From Candidatus Aminicenantes bacterium UBA2190 (lineage in GTDB: Bacteria; Acidobacteriota; Aminicenantia; UBA2199): a stretch of DNA of 14,082 bases. The notes below the pieces were generated by a model that searched no databases, had not been told where the DNA came from, and saw only the letters and a program-made list of their open reading frames with translations. The stretch lies in the NCBI GenBank assembly GCA_002335385.1, contig DCVK01000052.1:1-14082 (forward strand), read 5' to 3'. Below are positions 1 to 7,735 of the stretch, piece by piece. The position numbers and the translations under genes are program-made. The first letter of the stretch is position 1; each line of letters opens with the position of its first letter.

Positions 1-35
1 TCCAATATGTAATGGACTCCTACACACGGTTTCAT

Positions 36-58
36 TTGCCGGCCGCGCGGTGTACAAT
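36..58 (+). promoter_or_regulatory. Putative promoter of the glycosyltransferase operon (-10 box TACAAT)
   Basis: TACAAT at 53-58 matches the TATAAT consensus at 5 of 6 positions, and the same hexamer precedes three other genes in the window. The -35 is poor: the best TTG-type hexamer (TTGCCG, 36-41) is only 11 bp away, and at 17 bp the sequence is TTTCAT (30-35). The -10 box ends 14 nt before the ATG at 73, so the 5' leader would be about 7-9 nt. The bases before the ATG (cacaaaaa) contain no Shine-Dalgarno site. Confidence 0.45.
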
Positions 59-72
59 AAGACGCACAAAAA

Positions 73-1023
73 ATGCCCACGGCAAGACAAGACGACAATG
101 CGATCAGCGTGCTCATTCCCGCCCACGGGAACACCTCCGGCCTGGAGAAGACCCTCGCCGGCATCGAGGCCCAGCAGCCCAGCGGCAGGACGCTGGAGTT
201 CCTCGTCGCCAACGATGGCGACGACCCAGCCCTGACCGGCATCTGCCGCCGTCACGGCGCGTCCATGGTGTCCATCTCTCCTCGCCGCGGCTCGTATTTC
301 GCCCGCAACCGGGCATTGGAAAAAGCCAATGCGGAGGTGGTTGTCTTCCTTGACGCTGGCGTCGAGGTCCCTAACGGTTGGTTGCCCGCAGTAATATCCG
401 CCCTCGAAACGGCAGATTATCTGGCCTGTGCCATTGATATTGTTGATGCTCCGCACCCCACTGCCTCCGAAGCCTATGAAATGGCTCATGCCTTCCCTAT
501 CGCCACCTACCTGCGGGATTCCCACTTTGGAGTTACCGCAGGCCTGGCGGTGAAAAAACGGGTTCTGGAGGAAATCGGCGGTTTCGATGAGCGTCTCTTT
601 TCCGGCGGCGACCTGGAATTCGGCGACCGGGTTCATCGCGCCGGTTATGCGCAGGCCCTGCTTTCGCAGCCGGCACTTCTGCACCCGCCGCGCCGTGCGC
701 TTTCTCTCTTCCGCAAGCAGTTTCGGGCGCGTTTCGGCCACAGGTGCCTGTCCCGCTTCTATCCGGATCGCTTCCCGCCCCGCCGCCCGTTGACATTGGC
801 CGGCCGCTTCCTGCTGGCATTGCTTCCCCCGCGTCCGGATTCTCTGCACCGTGAATTTCCCTCAAAGACCACCGTGCCACTCTGGAGACGCTTCTCTTTC
901 CTGTGGGCATTCAAGATATGCCGGGCGGCCGCCGACCTGGCCGCGACGCTGATCCCATCGCAAGTTCTCCCGCGCAAGCCGATCCGGATCGTTTGGGAGA
1001 ACTTCACCGACCATGGCGGCTGA
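73..1023 (+). CDS. GT2-family glycosyltransferase
   Basis: A 316-aa soluble GT-A fold glycosyltransferase. It probably transfers a sugar from a nucleotide donor to a growing glycan on the cytoplasmic side. The N-terminus has the family beta-strand ISVLIPAHGN (11-20), then VANDGDD (45-51) where GT2 enzymes carry the nucleotide-binding acidic pair, and RRGSYFARNRAL (71-82), the usual R-G-x-x-x-A-R-N segment. The metal-binding DxD position reads FLDAG (92-96), so the second acidic residue is missing. The acceptor-side motif is GGFDERLFSGGDLEFGDR (169-186), with GGD-x-EF in place of the common ED. The C-terminal 100 residues are Arg/Pro-rich and possibly membrane-associated. ATG 73 is chosen because the GT2 strand begins ten residues later and a -10 box lies just upstream. 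The gene overlaps the next one by 11 bp, so they are probably co-translated. Donor and acceptor cannot be read from the sequence. Confidence 0.9.
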   Translation: MPTARQDDNAISVLIPAHGNTSGLEKTLAGIEAQQPSGRTLEFLVANDGDDPALTGICRRHGASMVSISPRRGSYFARNRALEKANAEVVVFLDAGVEVPNGWLPAVISALETADYLACAIDIVDAPHPTASEAYEMAHAFPIATYLRDSHFGVTAGLAVKKRVLEEIGGFDERLFSGGDLEFGDRVHRAGYAQALLSQPALLHPPRRALSLFRKQFRARFGHRCLSRFYPDRFPPRRPLTLAGRFLLALLPPRPDSLHREFPSKTTVPLWRRFSFLWAFKICRAAADLAATLIPSQVLPRKPIRIVWENFTDHGG

Positions 1024-2182
1024 CCTGCTGCTTGTTTCATTCTACTTCCCGCCCTTTTCCGGAGTGGGCGCCAGGCGCTGGGGCTTCCTGAGCCGCTTTT
1101 TCGCCGAAAACGGTTATCGCGTGGCCGTGCTCACATCGCCGCTGAGCGGCCGGGCGGGAGCGGAGCCGACTGGGCATGAGCGGGTTTCCGTTCACGTCGC
1201 ACCGCCGCCCCGGCGGCCGCCGCGCATCCCGCGCCTGCCCTTCCTCGGGGAGTTGCTCGCCTGGCAGCGCCCTTTCCGGAGATCCCTGGAGCAGCTGATC
1301 CGCCGGGAGCGCCCGCGTCTGCTGGCCTTCACCGGCGGCCCCTTCTTCTCCTTCGTCCTGGCGCCCGGGCTGGCGAAGCGTTTCGCCCTTCCGTACTGGC
1401 TCGATTTCCGCGATGCCTGGGGCCTGGGTTCCCACCTGCCGCTGCGCTTTTCAGCGCAACTCATCCGTTTTCTCGAGCGCCGCGCCGTCGCCGGCGCCCG
1501 GCTCATCACCGATGTCACTCCCGAAATGACGGCCCTGCGCCGCGCCGCTTTCCCGCACCTGCCGCGGGAGCGATTCCAGGTCCTGGAGAACGGCTATGAA
1601 GGCGATCCGCTCGTTCCCGCCCCCGGCGCGAGATCCAGCCCGGCTCTGCGTCTCGGCATCTGGGGAAAATTTTCCCCTTATTCCCCGGCTCACTCATTCC
1701 TGCTGCCGGCGGCAGTCGCGGAACTGACCGCCGGGTTCGCCGTGGAGATCCACCACTTCGGCAGCGCCGACGGGGAAAAAGCGCTGGCCGAGTCAGCGGC
1801 GCGCCTGGGCCTGGAGAAATCTCTTGTTTTTCACGGAACCAGCGAATACGAGGCCGGCATCGCGCAGCTGGCCGCCATGGACGTCATGGTGCTCAATCAT
1901 CGCTCGCCGCTGATGGTGGGCACCAAGGTCTACGACGCCATCCGCCTGAACCGGCCGGTGTTGGCCTTTTGCCAGACCGGTGACGCCCTGGCCCGGCTGC
2001 TGCGCCCCTTCCGCCACGCCTACACGGCCGCGACGGTCGCGGAAGCGGCCGCCGCCCTGCGCGAGATCAACCGCACGCGGCCGAACTGCCTGGATCCCGA
2101 CCTGGATCCCCGGCCCTATTCGCGGGAGCGGCAGGCAAGGGATTTCCTTCCTCTCCTGGCCTCGCTGCTGGGACCGCGCTGA
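1013..2182 (+). CDS. GT-B fold glycosyltransferase, GT4-like (YFPP type)
   Basis: A 389-aa protein of the two-Rossmann-domain GT-B class, close in layout to GT4 enzymes. The N-terminal domain opens with LLLVSFYFPPFSGVGARRW (5-23), the glycine-loop start typical of this subgroup. DFRDAW lies at 131-136 and NGYE at 193-196, near the domain boundary. The C-terminal nucleotide-sugar side carries GTKVYDAIRLNRPVLAF (303-319), the K-x-x-(E/D)...P-V block of GT4-like enzymes. The canonical EX7E pair is not obvious. It overlaps the GT2 gene by 11 bp (start 1013, upstream stop 1021-1023), which suggests coupling. The nearest purine-rich stretch (GGGAG, 995-999) is too far away to act as a good SD. The protein shares its whole motif order with the gene at 3455-4684, so the two are probably paralogues. 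The sugar transferred is unknown. Confidence 0.87.
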   Translation: MAADLLLVSFYFPPFSGVGARRWGFLSRFFAENGYRVAVLTSPLSGRAGAEPTGHERVSVHVAPPPRRPPRIPRLPFLGELLAWQRPFRRSLEQLIRRERPRLLAFTGGPFFSFVLAPGLAKRFALPYWLDFRDAWGLGSHLPLRFSAQLIRFLERRAVAGARLITDVTPEMTALRRAAFPHLPRERFQVLENGYEGDPLVPAPGARSSPALRLGIWGKFSPYSPAHSFLLPAAVAELTAGFAVEIHHFGSADGEKALAESAARLGLEKSLVFHGTSEYEAGIAQLAAMDVMVLNHRSPLMVGTKVYDAIRLNRPVLAFCQTGDALARLLRPFRHAYTAATVAEAAAALREINRTRPNCLDPDLDPRPYSRERQARDFLPLLASLLGPR

Positions 2183-2190
2183 ACGGCCGA

Positions 2191-2219
2191 TTGCATTCCC
2201 TGCCCCTCCCTGCGATAAT
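2191..2219 (+). promoter_or_regulatory. Putative internal promoter (TTGCAT-N17-GATAAT)
   Basis: In the 70-bp gap after the 1013-2182 gene, TTGCAT (2191-2196) is followed after 17 bp by GATAAT (2214-2219), which matches the -10 consensus at 5 of 6 positions. The -35 matches only in TTG. The start point would be near 2226, giving a leader of about 27 nt before the GTG at 2253, long enough to include the SD site there. This would allow the last two glycosyltransferases to be expressed apart from the first two. Confidence 0.45.
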
Positions 2220-2240
2220 GGGAGCCGTCCGTGCGCAAAG

Positions 2241-2255
2241 GGAGGTTGCAGCGTG
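2241..2255 (+). promoter_or_regulatory. Shine-Dalgarno site that fixes a GTG start
   Basis: GGAGG at 2241-2245, extended to GGGAGG with 2240, lies 7 nt before a GTG at 2253. The open frame runs back to 1980, but that part overlaps the previous gene and is Arg/Pro-rich with no family similarity. The SD site and the conserved GT4 start together support 2253. Confidence 0.75.
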
Positions 2256-3458
2256 CTTCAGCTGGAGAGTCGCGACGCCGGGACGCCATGCGCTCCGCGC
2301 GTGCTCGTCTGGCCGAGTTGCTGGTATCCGCACCGCGGCGCTCCGCTCAACGGGCTCTTTGTCCGCCGCCAGACGCTGGCCATCGCCGCCTTCTGCCCGA
2401 CCGCGGTCCTCTTCGTCACCCATGATCCGGCGCTGAAAAAAAAACGCGAGATCGTTTTCGCGCTGGAGGACGACGTGCCGACGGTGCGCGCCTACTTCCG
2501 CCCGGCGCGTCCTTCCCCCTGGCGCCCCCTGTTGCATGCGCTGCGCTTCATGGCGGCGGCGATGGCCGGACGCCGTGCCCTGCCGGCCCCGTTCCAGGAC
2601 CCCGACCTGGTCCATGTCCAGGTGACGCCTCCCCTCGGGCTGATCCTCAGCCTGAAGTGGTTTTGGCGGCGGCAGACGGTCGTATTCAGCGAGCATTGGA
2701 CGAAATACCTGCAGCAGCCGGATCATGAGAACCCCATCCGCAGGTGGTTCATCCGGCGTTTCTGTGCCCGCTGCCGGGCCGTGACCACCGTTTCCGCGAT
2801 GCTGGCCGAAGGGATGCGCCGCCACGGACTCCGGGCCTCTGACTGGAGGGTGATCGGCAACGTCATCGACACAGAGCTGTTTTCCCCCGAGACCCGTGCG
2901 GCTCTCCGGAAGACCATCTCCATTCTGCACATCTCCTTCCAGAAGGAGACGAAAAACCTCGCCGGCATCGTGAGGGCCATGGGCATCCTCTGCCGCCGCC
3001 GCTCCGACATTCAGCTGCGGGTGATCGGCAGGGGACCGACGCGGACGGAATGCGAGAACCTGGCCCGTTCGCTTGGCTTGCTCGACCGCGCGGTGTTTTT
3101 CGAGGAGCCGCTTCCCGAGAGGGAGATCGCGGCCGTCATGCGCCGCTGCGACATCCTGGTGGTCTTCAGCCATGTCGAGACTTTTTCCTGCGTGGCCGCG
3201 GAAGCGCTGGCCTGCGGCCTGGCCGTGATCTCCACGCCGACCGCCGTCGCCGAGTATCTGCCCGAGGGGTCAGGCGTCCTGGTGCCGTTCAGCGATGAGG
3301 AAGCCCTGGCCGCGGCCATGGAAAAAATGGCCGACCGCATGCCGGAATTCGATCGCGCGCCGGGTCCGCGGCTGGTCCGCGAGCGCTTCTCGCCCCAGGT
3401 GATCGGGGGACAATTCTGCGGGCTGTTCCGGGAAGTCCTGGCCGGGAACAAACCATGA
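2253..3458 (+). CDS. GT4-family glycosyltransferase (classical EX7E type)
   Basis: A 401-aa retaining glycosyltransferase of the GT4 type when started at GTG 2253. The N-terminal domain holds WPSCWYPHRGAPLNGLFVRR (20-39), the usual glycine-rich opening of GT4 enzymes that extend exopolysaccharide or O-antigen chains, and VFSEHW (134-139). IGNVIDTELFSP (191-202) is the domain linker motif. HISFQKETKNLAGIVRAM (216-233) is the typical first stretch of the C-terminal domain. The EX7E signature is present as E289 and E297 (around VETFSCVAAEALACG). The family start lies inside the longer open frame, and the SD GGAGG 7 nt upstream decides for GTG. Its stop overlaps the next start by 4 bp (ATGA, 3455-3458), so translation is probably coupled. 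The role is inferred to be adding a hexose to a lipid-linked glycan. The donor is unknown. Confidence 0.9.
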   Translation: MLQLESRDAGTPCAPRVLVWPSCWYPHRGAPLNGLFVRRQTLAIAAFCPTAVLFVTHDPALKKKREIVFALEDDVPTVRAYFRPARPSPWRPLLHALRFMAAAMAGRRALPAPFQDPDLVHVQVTPPLGLILSLKWFWRRQTVVFSEHWTKYLQQPDHENPIRRWFIRRFCARCRAVTTVSAMLAEGMRRHGLRASDWRVIGNVIDTELFSPETRAALRKTISILHISFQKETKNLAGIVRAMGILCRRRSDIQLRVIGRGPTRTECENLARSLGLLDRAVFFEEPLPEREIAAVMRRCDILVVFSHVETFSCVAAEALACGLAVISTPTAVAEYLPEGSGVLVPFSDEEALAAAMEKMADRMPEFDRAPGPRLVRERFSPQVIGGQFCGLFREVLAGNKP

Positions 3459-4684
3459 ACATTCTGCTGGTCGCGTACTATTTCCCGCCGCTCAACTGCG
3501 CCGGCTCGGTGCGCCCGCTGCAGATGGCCGATTGGCTGAGGCGCTGCGGCCATTCCGTCACCGTCCTCACTCACGCGTACCGATCGGCCCTGCAGGACGA
3601 TGCGGAGACCATCCGCGTCCATGATCCCGCATACGCCCGCGCCCATTCCGGGAAAAATCGCCTGCCCTGGCTCCTTTACCGCGGTTTCGCCGAGGCGCAG
3701 AATGCTTTGGGCCGTTACGCCTCGATTTTTTCTCCCTGGAAAAGAAACGTTCTGGCCCGCATGGATGAGATCGGCCGCCGCACCCGGCCCGACCTGGTCA
3801 TCGCCACCTATCCGCCGTTGGAGACGCTGGAGATCGGGCTGGGGTTCTCCCGCCGCCTGCAAATACCGCTGGTCAGCGATTTTCGCGACGGATTGATGTT
3901 CCTCCCGATCGAGGGGAAAAGGCTCGCCGCCCACCGCTGCGTCCGGGAGAAATACCGGAGAACCGAAGCGGAGGCTGCCGCGGGTTCCGCACTGATCACG
4001 TCGGTGACACCCGTGCTGCACGACTATTTCCGGCAAGCCTACCCGGCGAGCCGCGGCGCCGTCATCTACAACGGCTATGATCCGCTGGAATGGTCGAACC
4101 TGACTTCGGTCCCGCTTCCTTCCGGCCGCATGCACATCGTCCATACGGGGCGCTTCGCGCTTTCCGACGCCGCCACCGACATCCGCCCCCTGCTCACCGC
4201 GCTGCGGCAGGCAGGCAAGGACAAAGGCCTCGCTCCATTCCGGCTGCATCTTGCCGGGGAGATCTCCGGCAGGGAAAAAAAGCTGTTGCGCGATCTTCTG
4301 GTCTCAGGCCAGGCAGTGATCCATCCGCTCGCGGAGCGCCGGCAGGCCCTGGCGCTTCAGGAATCGGCCGATCTGCTGCTCCTGGTCACGCGCCCGGGCG
4401 AGCGCAGCGGCATCCCGTTGAAATTGTTCGAGTATCTTTTCTCGCAAAAGCCCGTGCTCGCCCTCAGCGACGACCTGGAAATCCGGCGCATCGTCAGCGA
4501 CAGCAACTGCGGATGGTGCGTGTCGCCGGGCGACGTGGCGGGCATCACGGGCATGCTGGAGCGCCTGCTGGGCGAATCGCGCTTCCGCTCCTCCCTGCAG
4601 CGCCGCCCGGCGGTGATCGCCGGCTTTTCCTGGGAAAAGCAAATGGAAGAGCTGAACCGCCGGCTGGCCTCCCTGACCGCCTGA
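3455..4684 (+). CDS. GT-B fold glycosyltransferase, GT4-like (YFPP type), second copy
   Basis: A 409-aa GT-B glycosyltransferase and likely paralogue of the 1013-2182 product. It has NILLVAYYFPPLNCAGSVRP (2-21) at the start, SDFRDG (141-146), YNGYDP (205-210), HTGRF (230-234) opening the C-terminal domain, and GIPLKLFEYLFSQKPVLAL (319-337). In the last motif a real Glu (FEY) sits where its sister has Asp (VYD). The ATG is fixed by a 4-bp ATGA overlap with the preceding stop and by the YFPP motif beginning nine residues in. No strong SD is seen, consistent with coupling to the upstream gene. It is the last gene of the plus-strand run and converges on a methyltransferase gene 22 bp away, with no obvious terminator hairpin between them. 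It probably acts in the same glycan pathway as its neighbours. Confidence 0.88.
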   Translation: MNILLVAYYFPPLNCAGSVRPLQMADWLRRCGHSVTVLTHAYRSALQDDAETIRVHDPAYARAHSGKNRLPWLLYRGFAEAQNALGRYASIFSPWKRNVLARMDEIGRRTRPDLVIATYPPLETLEIGLGFSRRLQIPLVSDFRDGLMFLPIEGKRLAAHRCVREKYRRTEAEAAAGSALITSVTPVLHDYFRQAYPASRGAVIYNGYDPLEWSNLTSVPLPSGRMHIVHTGRFALSDAATDIRPLLTALRQAGKDKGLAPFRLHLAGEISGREKKLLRDLLVSGQAVIHPLAERRQALALQESADLLLLVTRPGERSGIPLKLFEYLFSQKPVLALSDDLEIRRIVSDSNCGWCVSPGDVAGITGMLERLLGESRFRSSLQRRPAVIAGFSWEKQMEELNRRLASLTA

Positions 4685-4706
4685 ATCCCCTGGCTGCCAT
4701 CCTGAG

Positions 4707-5471
4707 CTAAGGCTTGTCGCAGCGGCAGATTTCGTCGGCGGCGGCCAGTCCCAGGCGCTCGATCTCCCCGGCCCGGCAAACATCCTCCGGGCGGACGACC
4801 CTGACCGTGAAGCCTGCCCGCTCCACCCGCTCGACGTAATCCGGGCCATAGCGCCGGACATGGTCTTCCTGGCCGAAAATTCTTTTCCTTTCATCCCTGT
4901 CGACGATCGCGGGATCCTCCATCGTCCGCGGGGCATTGACCGGAACCAGGAGAACGGCCCAGCCCCCCGGCTTCAGGACCCGGAAAAATTCGCGCAAGGC
5001 CTTCCTGTCGTCCGCCACATGTTCGAGCACATGGCTGCAAAAAACGACATCGAAGCTTTCCCCGGGGAACGGAATCGCGGTCACATCCATCCTGACCATG
5101 GCGGCCGGATCCTCCATGTCGGCGCTCAGGTAGCCATCGTCCAGGCGCCGCCGCATCCGGGAGGCCAGGCACGGCTCGGGAGCGATGTGAAGCATTTTCC
5201 TGCGCCTGCCGTCGAACAAGTCGGTCATCCGGGTGAAATAGAGCCAGGCCAGGCGGTGCCGCTCCAGGGAACCGCAGCGGGGACAGCGGGCGTCCCTGCG
5301 TTTCAAATCACCGAAGCAAAGGAACTTTCGCGAACTCTTTCCGCATACCGGGCACCGGCGCGCATGGCCATGATACAGCACGGGGAAGATCAGCGCCTTC
5401 AGGCTCCGGGCGAGTTTTCCGCCCAGGGTCAGGGAAAGGGAGCGGCCGGACACGCCATTCTTGTCGAGCAT
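4707..5471 (-). CDS. Class I SAM-dependent methyltransferase with N-terminal zinc ribbon
   Basis: A 254-aa protein. Residues 40-66 hold four cysteines in two CxxC pairs (CPVCG at 40-44, CPRCG at 63-67, followed by SLERHR), a small zinc ribbon. A class I methyltransferase domain follows, with a variant of motif I (MLHIAPEP, 93-100), an acidic strand end at ADMED (117-121), DVTAIPFPGESFDVVFCSHV (129-148) and LEHV (149-152), the typical motif IV of the Methyltransf_11 type, then LKPGG (166-170). Residues EDHVRRYG (202-209) are also seen in this subgroup. The substrate may be a sugar or other group of the local glycan (inference from context). The ATG at 5471 is preceded by a -10-like TATAAC ending 8 nt upstream and by no SD, so the mRNA is probably leaderless. 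It faces the glycosyltransferase operon tail to tail and is divergent from the 5616 gene. Confidence 0.88.
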   Translation of the reverse strand: MLDKNGVSGRSLSLTLGGKLARSLKALIFPVLYHGHARRCPVCGKSSRKFLCFGDLKRRDARCPRCGSLERHRLAWLYFTRMTDLFDGRRRKMLHIAPEPCLASRMRRRLDDGYLSADMEDPAAMVRMDVTAIPFPGESFDVVFCSHVLEHVADDRKALREFFRVLKPGGWAVLLVPVNAPRTMEDPAIVDRDERKRIFGQEDHVRRYGPDYVERVERAGFTVRVVRPEDVCRAGEIERLGLAAADEICRCDKP

Positions 5472-5479
5472 GTACGGTT

Positions 5480-5485
5480 GTTATA
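5480..5485 (-). promoter_or_regulatory. Putative -10 box (TATAAC) of a leaderless methyltransferase gene
   Basis: Read on the minus strand, TATAAC occupies 5485-5480 and the ATG begins at 5471, leaving 8 nt (aaccgtac) between them. A start point 7 nt below the box would fall at or next to the ATG. The -35 region is weak (TTTCCC at 18 bp). Confidence 0.45.
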
Positions 5486-5577
5486 GCATGAATGACAAGC
5501 GATGGGAAACTCCGGGCCGCGTGAATTCATTGTTCCATCCCTGCCGGAGCCGCCCGGAGCGCCCCCCCGGATGATCT

Positions 5578-5607
5578 TTGCCTTTTCCCCGCTTTGTTTG
5601 CTACAAT
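5578..5607 (+). promoter_or_regulatory. Putative leaderless promoter (TTGCCT-N18-TACAAT)
   Basis: TTGCCT (5578-5583), an 18-bp spacer and TACAAT (5602-5607) lie directly upstream of ATG 5616, with 8 nt (ctcagtcc) between the -10 box and the start codon. No SD can fit there. The promoter lies inside the open frame that extends upstream to 5502, which argues against starting the protein there. Confidence 0.6.
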
Positions 5608-5615
5608 CTCAGTCC

Positions 5616-7703
5616 ATGAAGCGGAAGCGGGCCTTTTTTGCCATCATTCTCATCATCCTGCCCATCCTGGTGTACCTCCCCAACCTGGGCCATGAACTGA
5701 TCTGGGATTCCAAGCCGATCATTCTGGAGAACGACCTCCTGAAGGGGAAGTTCTCGCTTCCGGCCGTCTTTGCCTCCGGTTATTGGCAGACGACCAGCCA
5801 GCGCAGCGACGGCGGTTACGACTACTACCGGCCGCTGATGATCCTCTCTTTCATGGCGGAAAATGCCGCCTGGGGACTCTCCCCCTGGCGCCTGCGGCTG
5901 GTGAACCTTTTCCTTTTCATCGCTTCTCTCTTCATTCTCTATTTTTTTCTCCAACGCCTGCCCGCGCCGCCCGGAGCGGCCGAGGCGGCCATCCTGCTCT
6001 ACGCGCTGTTCCCCCTGCACCTGGATAATATCAACTGGGTGGTCGGCCGCTGCGACCTGTTGATGCTTTTTTTCGCATCCCTGGCCCTGCTGCTGTTCGA
6101 CCTTTTCCTGGAGCGGCGCTCTTCTTGCCTCCTGGGCCTCGCCGTGTTCAGCTATGCCCTGGCACTCCTCTCCAAGGAATCCGCCGTCTTCTTCCTCCCC
6201 ATTTTCCCGCTCCACCAGCTCATCCGCAAGCGCCGCCTCACCCTCCATTGCTGCATTTCGCCCCTGCTGGTCACGGCGGCGTACTGGCTGCTCAAATCGT
6301 CGGTGATCGGCCGCGGCGGCGTCCCGATCCGCCTTTTCCCCGGATTCTGGGAGAATGTACTGCAGCCGCTGGGCGCGCTCGGTTACTACGCGCGTTCACT
6401 CGTCTTTCCCTATGCCTATGACATGTTCCTGCCGATCGGCTCCGTACTGACTTTGCCCTACATCGCGGCCGGATCGCTCCTGGCGCTGCTGATCATAACG
6501 CTCCCCAACCTGGCCTCTCGCGACGGGAACTTCGGGCACTCCCTCGCCAAGGGACGCTGGGGAGCCTGGCGGGCCGAGCTGGCCCCGGCCTGGTCCTGGA
6601 CGGTCCCCTTTCTCTGCGGCACCGTCCTGATGGTATTCACTCCGATCCATCCCTTCAGCATCTCGACCCGCTACCTACTGGTCCCGGCCCTCGGCTGGAC
6701 CTGGTTCCTCGGCCATCGACTCGCCGGCCTGCGCCCTGCGGCCAGGCGGGCGGTATTGATCCTCATGCTGGCCGCCTCGGTCGTCACGGTAACCATCCAG
6801 GCGCGGAGCTACCGCAATGAAGCCGGTTTTTGGAGCCGTGCCCTGCACTCCGCTCCGGGCGAAAGCTTTTTCCTCTACAAGCATGCCGGGGAACTCCTGG
6901 CCGGCGGCGAAATCATGCGGGCGGAGGCGCTGCTGAACCGGGCCTTGGCAGCGCCGATGAAGCCTTCCACCGCCGCGGGGATCGCCCTGCATCTCGCCGA
7001 CATCGCCTTCGCCCAGGCCCGTTATCGGGAAAGCCTGGGCTGGCTGGAAAAAATCCGCGCCTTGCAGCTGGATCCGCCCCAGGCCAGGCATCGCTTGCTC
7101 CGGCTGCAAATGATCCATCGCGCCCGCGGCGACCTGGCCGCGGCGGAAGCGGCGATCCTGGTATCGGGCGCAGCCCTGCCGGCGCCGAGGCGGCAGGAAA
7201 GCCTCGTCGCCCTCTATGTGGCCTTTGCCGCCTGGGACAAGGCCCGCGCCGCCGTTCGCGCCCTCCCGGCTCCGCAGGCCGCGGAATGGGCGGGAAGGAT
7301 CGCTGGCGAGGAGAGTGCATTCCAAGTCATGGGCCCTGACCGCCGGGCGGGGTTTTTCCTGCGCCATGGCAACTTCCTGGCGGCATGGAACGCCTTCCCC
7401 TATCCGGATTCCGTGGCCATCGCGTGGAGGCTGCGTTCCATCCAGTTGGCCCTCCTGGCCGGGCTCGAGGAGGAGGGCCGGAGGAGGATCGAACGGCTGG
7501 CCGGCGAACAGGGGGAAGATTTCAGGATCCTCAACAGCATCGGCGACATTTTCTTCGCCCTGCATCGCGCCGAAGAGTCCCTCGAGTTCTACCGCCGCTC
7601 CCTGCGCCTGAATCCCGGGCAGCCCGCGCTGCGCGAGCGCGTCGAAGCCATCGGGGAACAGCGCGGGCTTCCCCCGTCCGCCCGGGTCGCCCGCGGCGAT
7701 TGA
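5616..7703 (+). CDS. TMTC-like polytopic membrane glycosyltransferase with C-terminal TPR region
   Basis: A 695-aa protein from ATG 5616. The N-terminal ~400 residues form about ten hydrophobic segments, and the C-terminal ~290 are soluble helical repeats. The membrane part has the pattern of TMTC-type (GT-C fold) enzymes: LIWDSKPII (28-36) in the first external loop where relatives carry an acidic catalytic motif, YYRPL (70-74), WGLSPWRLRLVNL (86-98), HLDNINWVVGRCDLL (135-149) matching the H-x-E-x-V-x-W-x-x-x-R-x-D-x-L block, and LLSKES (184-189). Only one Asp (D31) is in the first loop, whereas the neighbour at 7736 has two. The TPR-like tail includes GDIFFALHRAEESLEFYRRS (643-662). Animal TMTCs use dolichyl-phosphate mannose. 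By analogy this protein may use a polyprenyl-phosphate sugar, but that is inference. The longer open frame from 5502 adds only a Pro-rich tail and spans the promoter, so it is rejected. Confidence 0.8.
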   Translation: MKRKRAFFAIILIILPILVYLPNLGHELIWDSKPIILENDLLKGKFSLPAVFASGYWQTTSQRSDGGYDYYRPLMILSFMAENAAWGLSPWRLRLVNLFLFIASLFILYFFLQRLPAPPGAAEAAILLYALFPLHLDNINWVVGRCDLLMLFFASLALLLFDLFLERRSSCLLGLAVFSYALALLSKESAVFFLPIFPLHQLIRKRRLTLHCCISPLLVTAAYWLLKSSVIGRGGVPIRLFPGFWENVLQPLGALGYYARSLVFPYAYDMFLPIGSVLTLPYIAAGSLLALLIITLPNLASRDGNFGHSLAKGRWGAWRAELAPAWSWTVPFLCGTVLMVFTPIHPFSISTRYLLVPALGWTWFLGHRLAGLRPAARRAVLILMLAASVVTVTIQARSYRNEAGFWSRALHSAPGESFFLYKHAGELLAGGEIMRAEALLNRALAAPMKPSTAAGIALHLADIAFAQARYRESLGWLEKIRALQLDPPQARHRLLRLQMIHRARGDLAAAEAAILVSGAALPAPRRQESLVALYVAFAAWDKARAAVRALPAPQAAEWAGRIAGEESAFQVMGPDRRAGFFLRHGNFLAAWNAFPYPDSVAIAWRLRSIQLALLAGLEEEGRRRIERLAGEQGEDFRILNSIGDIFFALHRAEESLEFYRRSLRLNPGQPALRERVEAIGEQRGLPPSARVARGD

Positions 7704-7728
7704 CTGGCTTTTCCCATTGTGTTTAAAT
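7700..7728 (+). promoter_or_regulatory. Putative leaderless promoter (TTGACT-N17-TTAAAT)
   Basis: TTGACT (7700-7705, 5 of 6 to consensus) overlaps the upstream stop codon (TGA, 7701-7703). After 17 bp comes TTAAAT (7723-7728, 4 of 6). The box ends 7 nt before the GTG at 7736, and no SD is present. The gene would therefore be transcribed separately from its relative at 5616 and translated from the first bases of the mRNA. Confidence 0.6.
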
Positions 7729-7735
7729 CCCGCCT

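Noticed and set aside
1..72. Possible tail of an upstream gene at the left edge
   Set aside because: No frame in these 72 bases shows recognisable protein sequence. Only the -10 box of the first gene can be supported.
1980..2252. Upstream extension of the GT4 open frame to 1980
   Set aside because: It overlaps the previous gene by about 200 bp, reads as Arg/Pro-rich text with no family similarity, and a GGAGG site 7 nt before GTG 2253 gives a better start.
2067..4249. Long minus-strand open frames (368 and 412 codons) opposite the glycosyltransferases
   Set aside because: They are antisense shadows of GC-rich genes: the plus-strand frames carry clear glycosyltransferase motifs, while the antisense products are Arg/Gly/His-rich without recognisable domains.
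5502..5615. Upstream extension of the TMTC-like frame to 5502
   Set aside because: The added 38 residues are Pro-rich with no similarity, and the TTGCCT/TACAAT promoter lies inside them.
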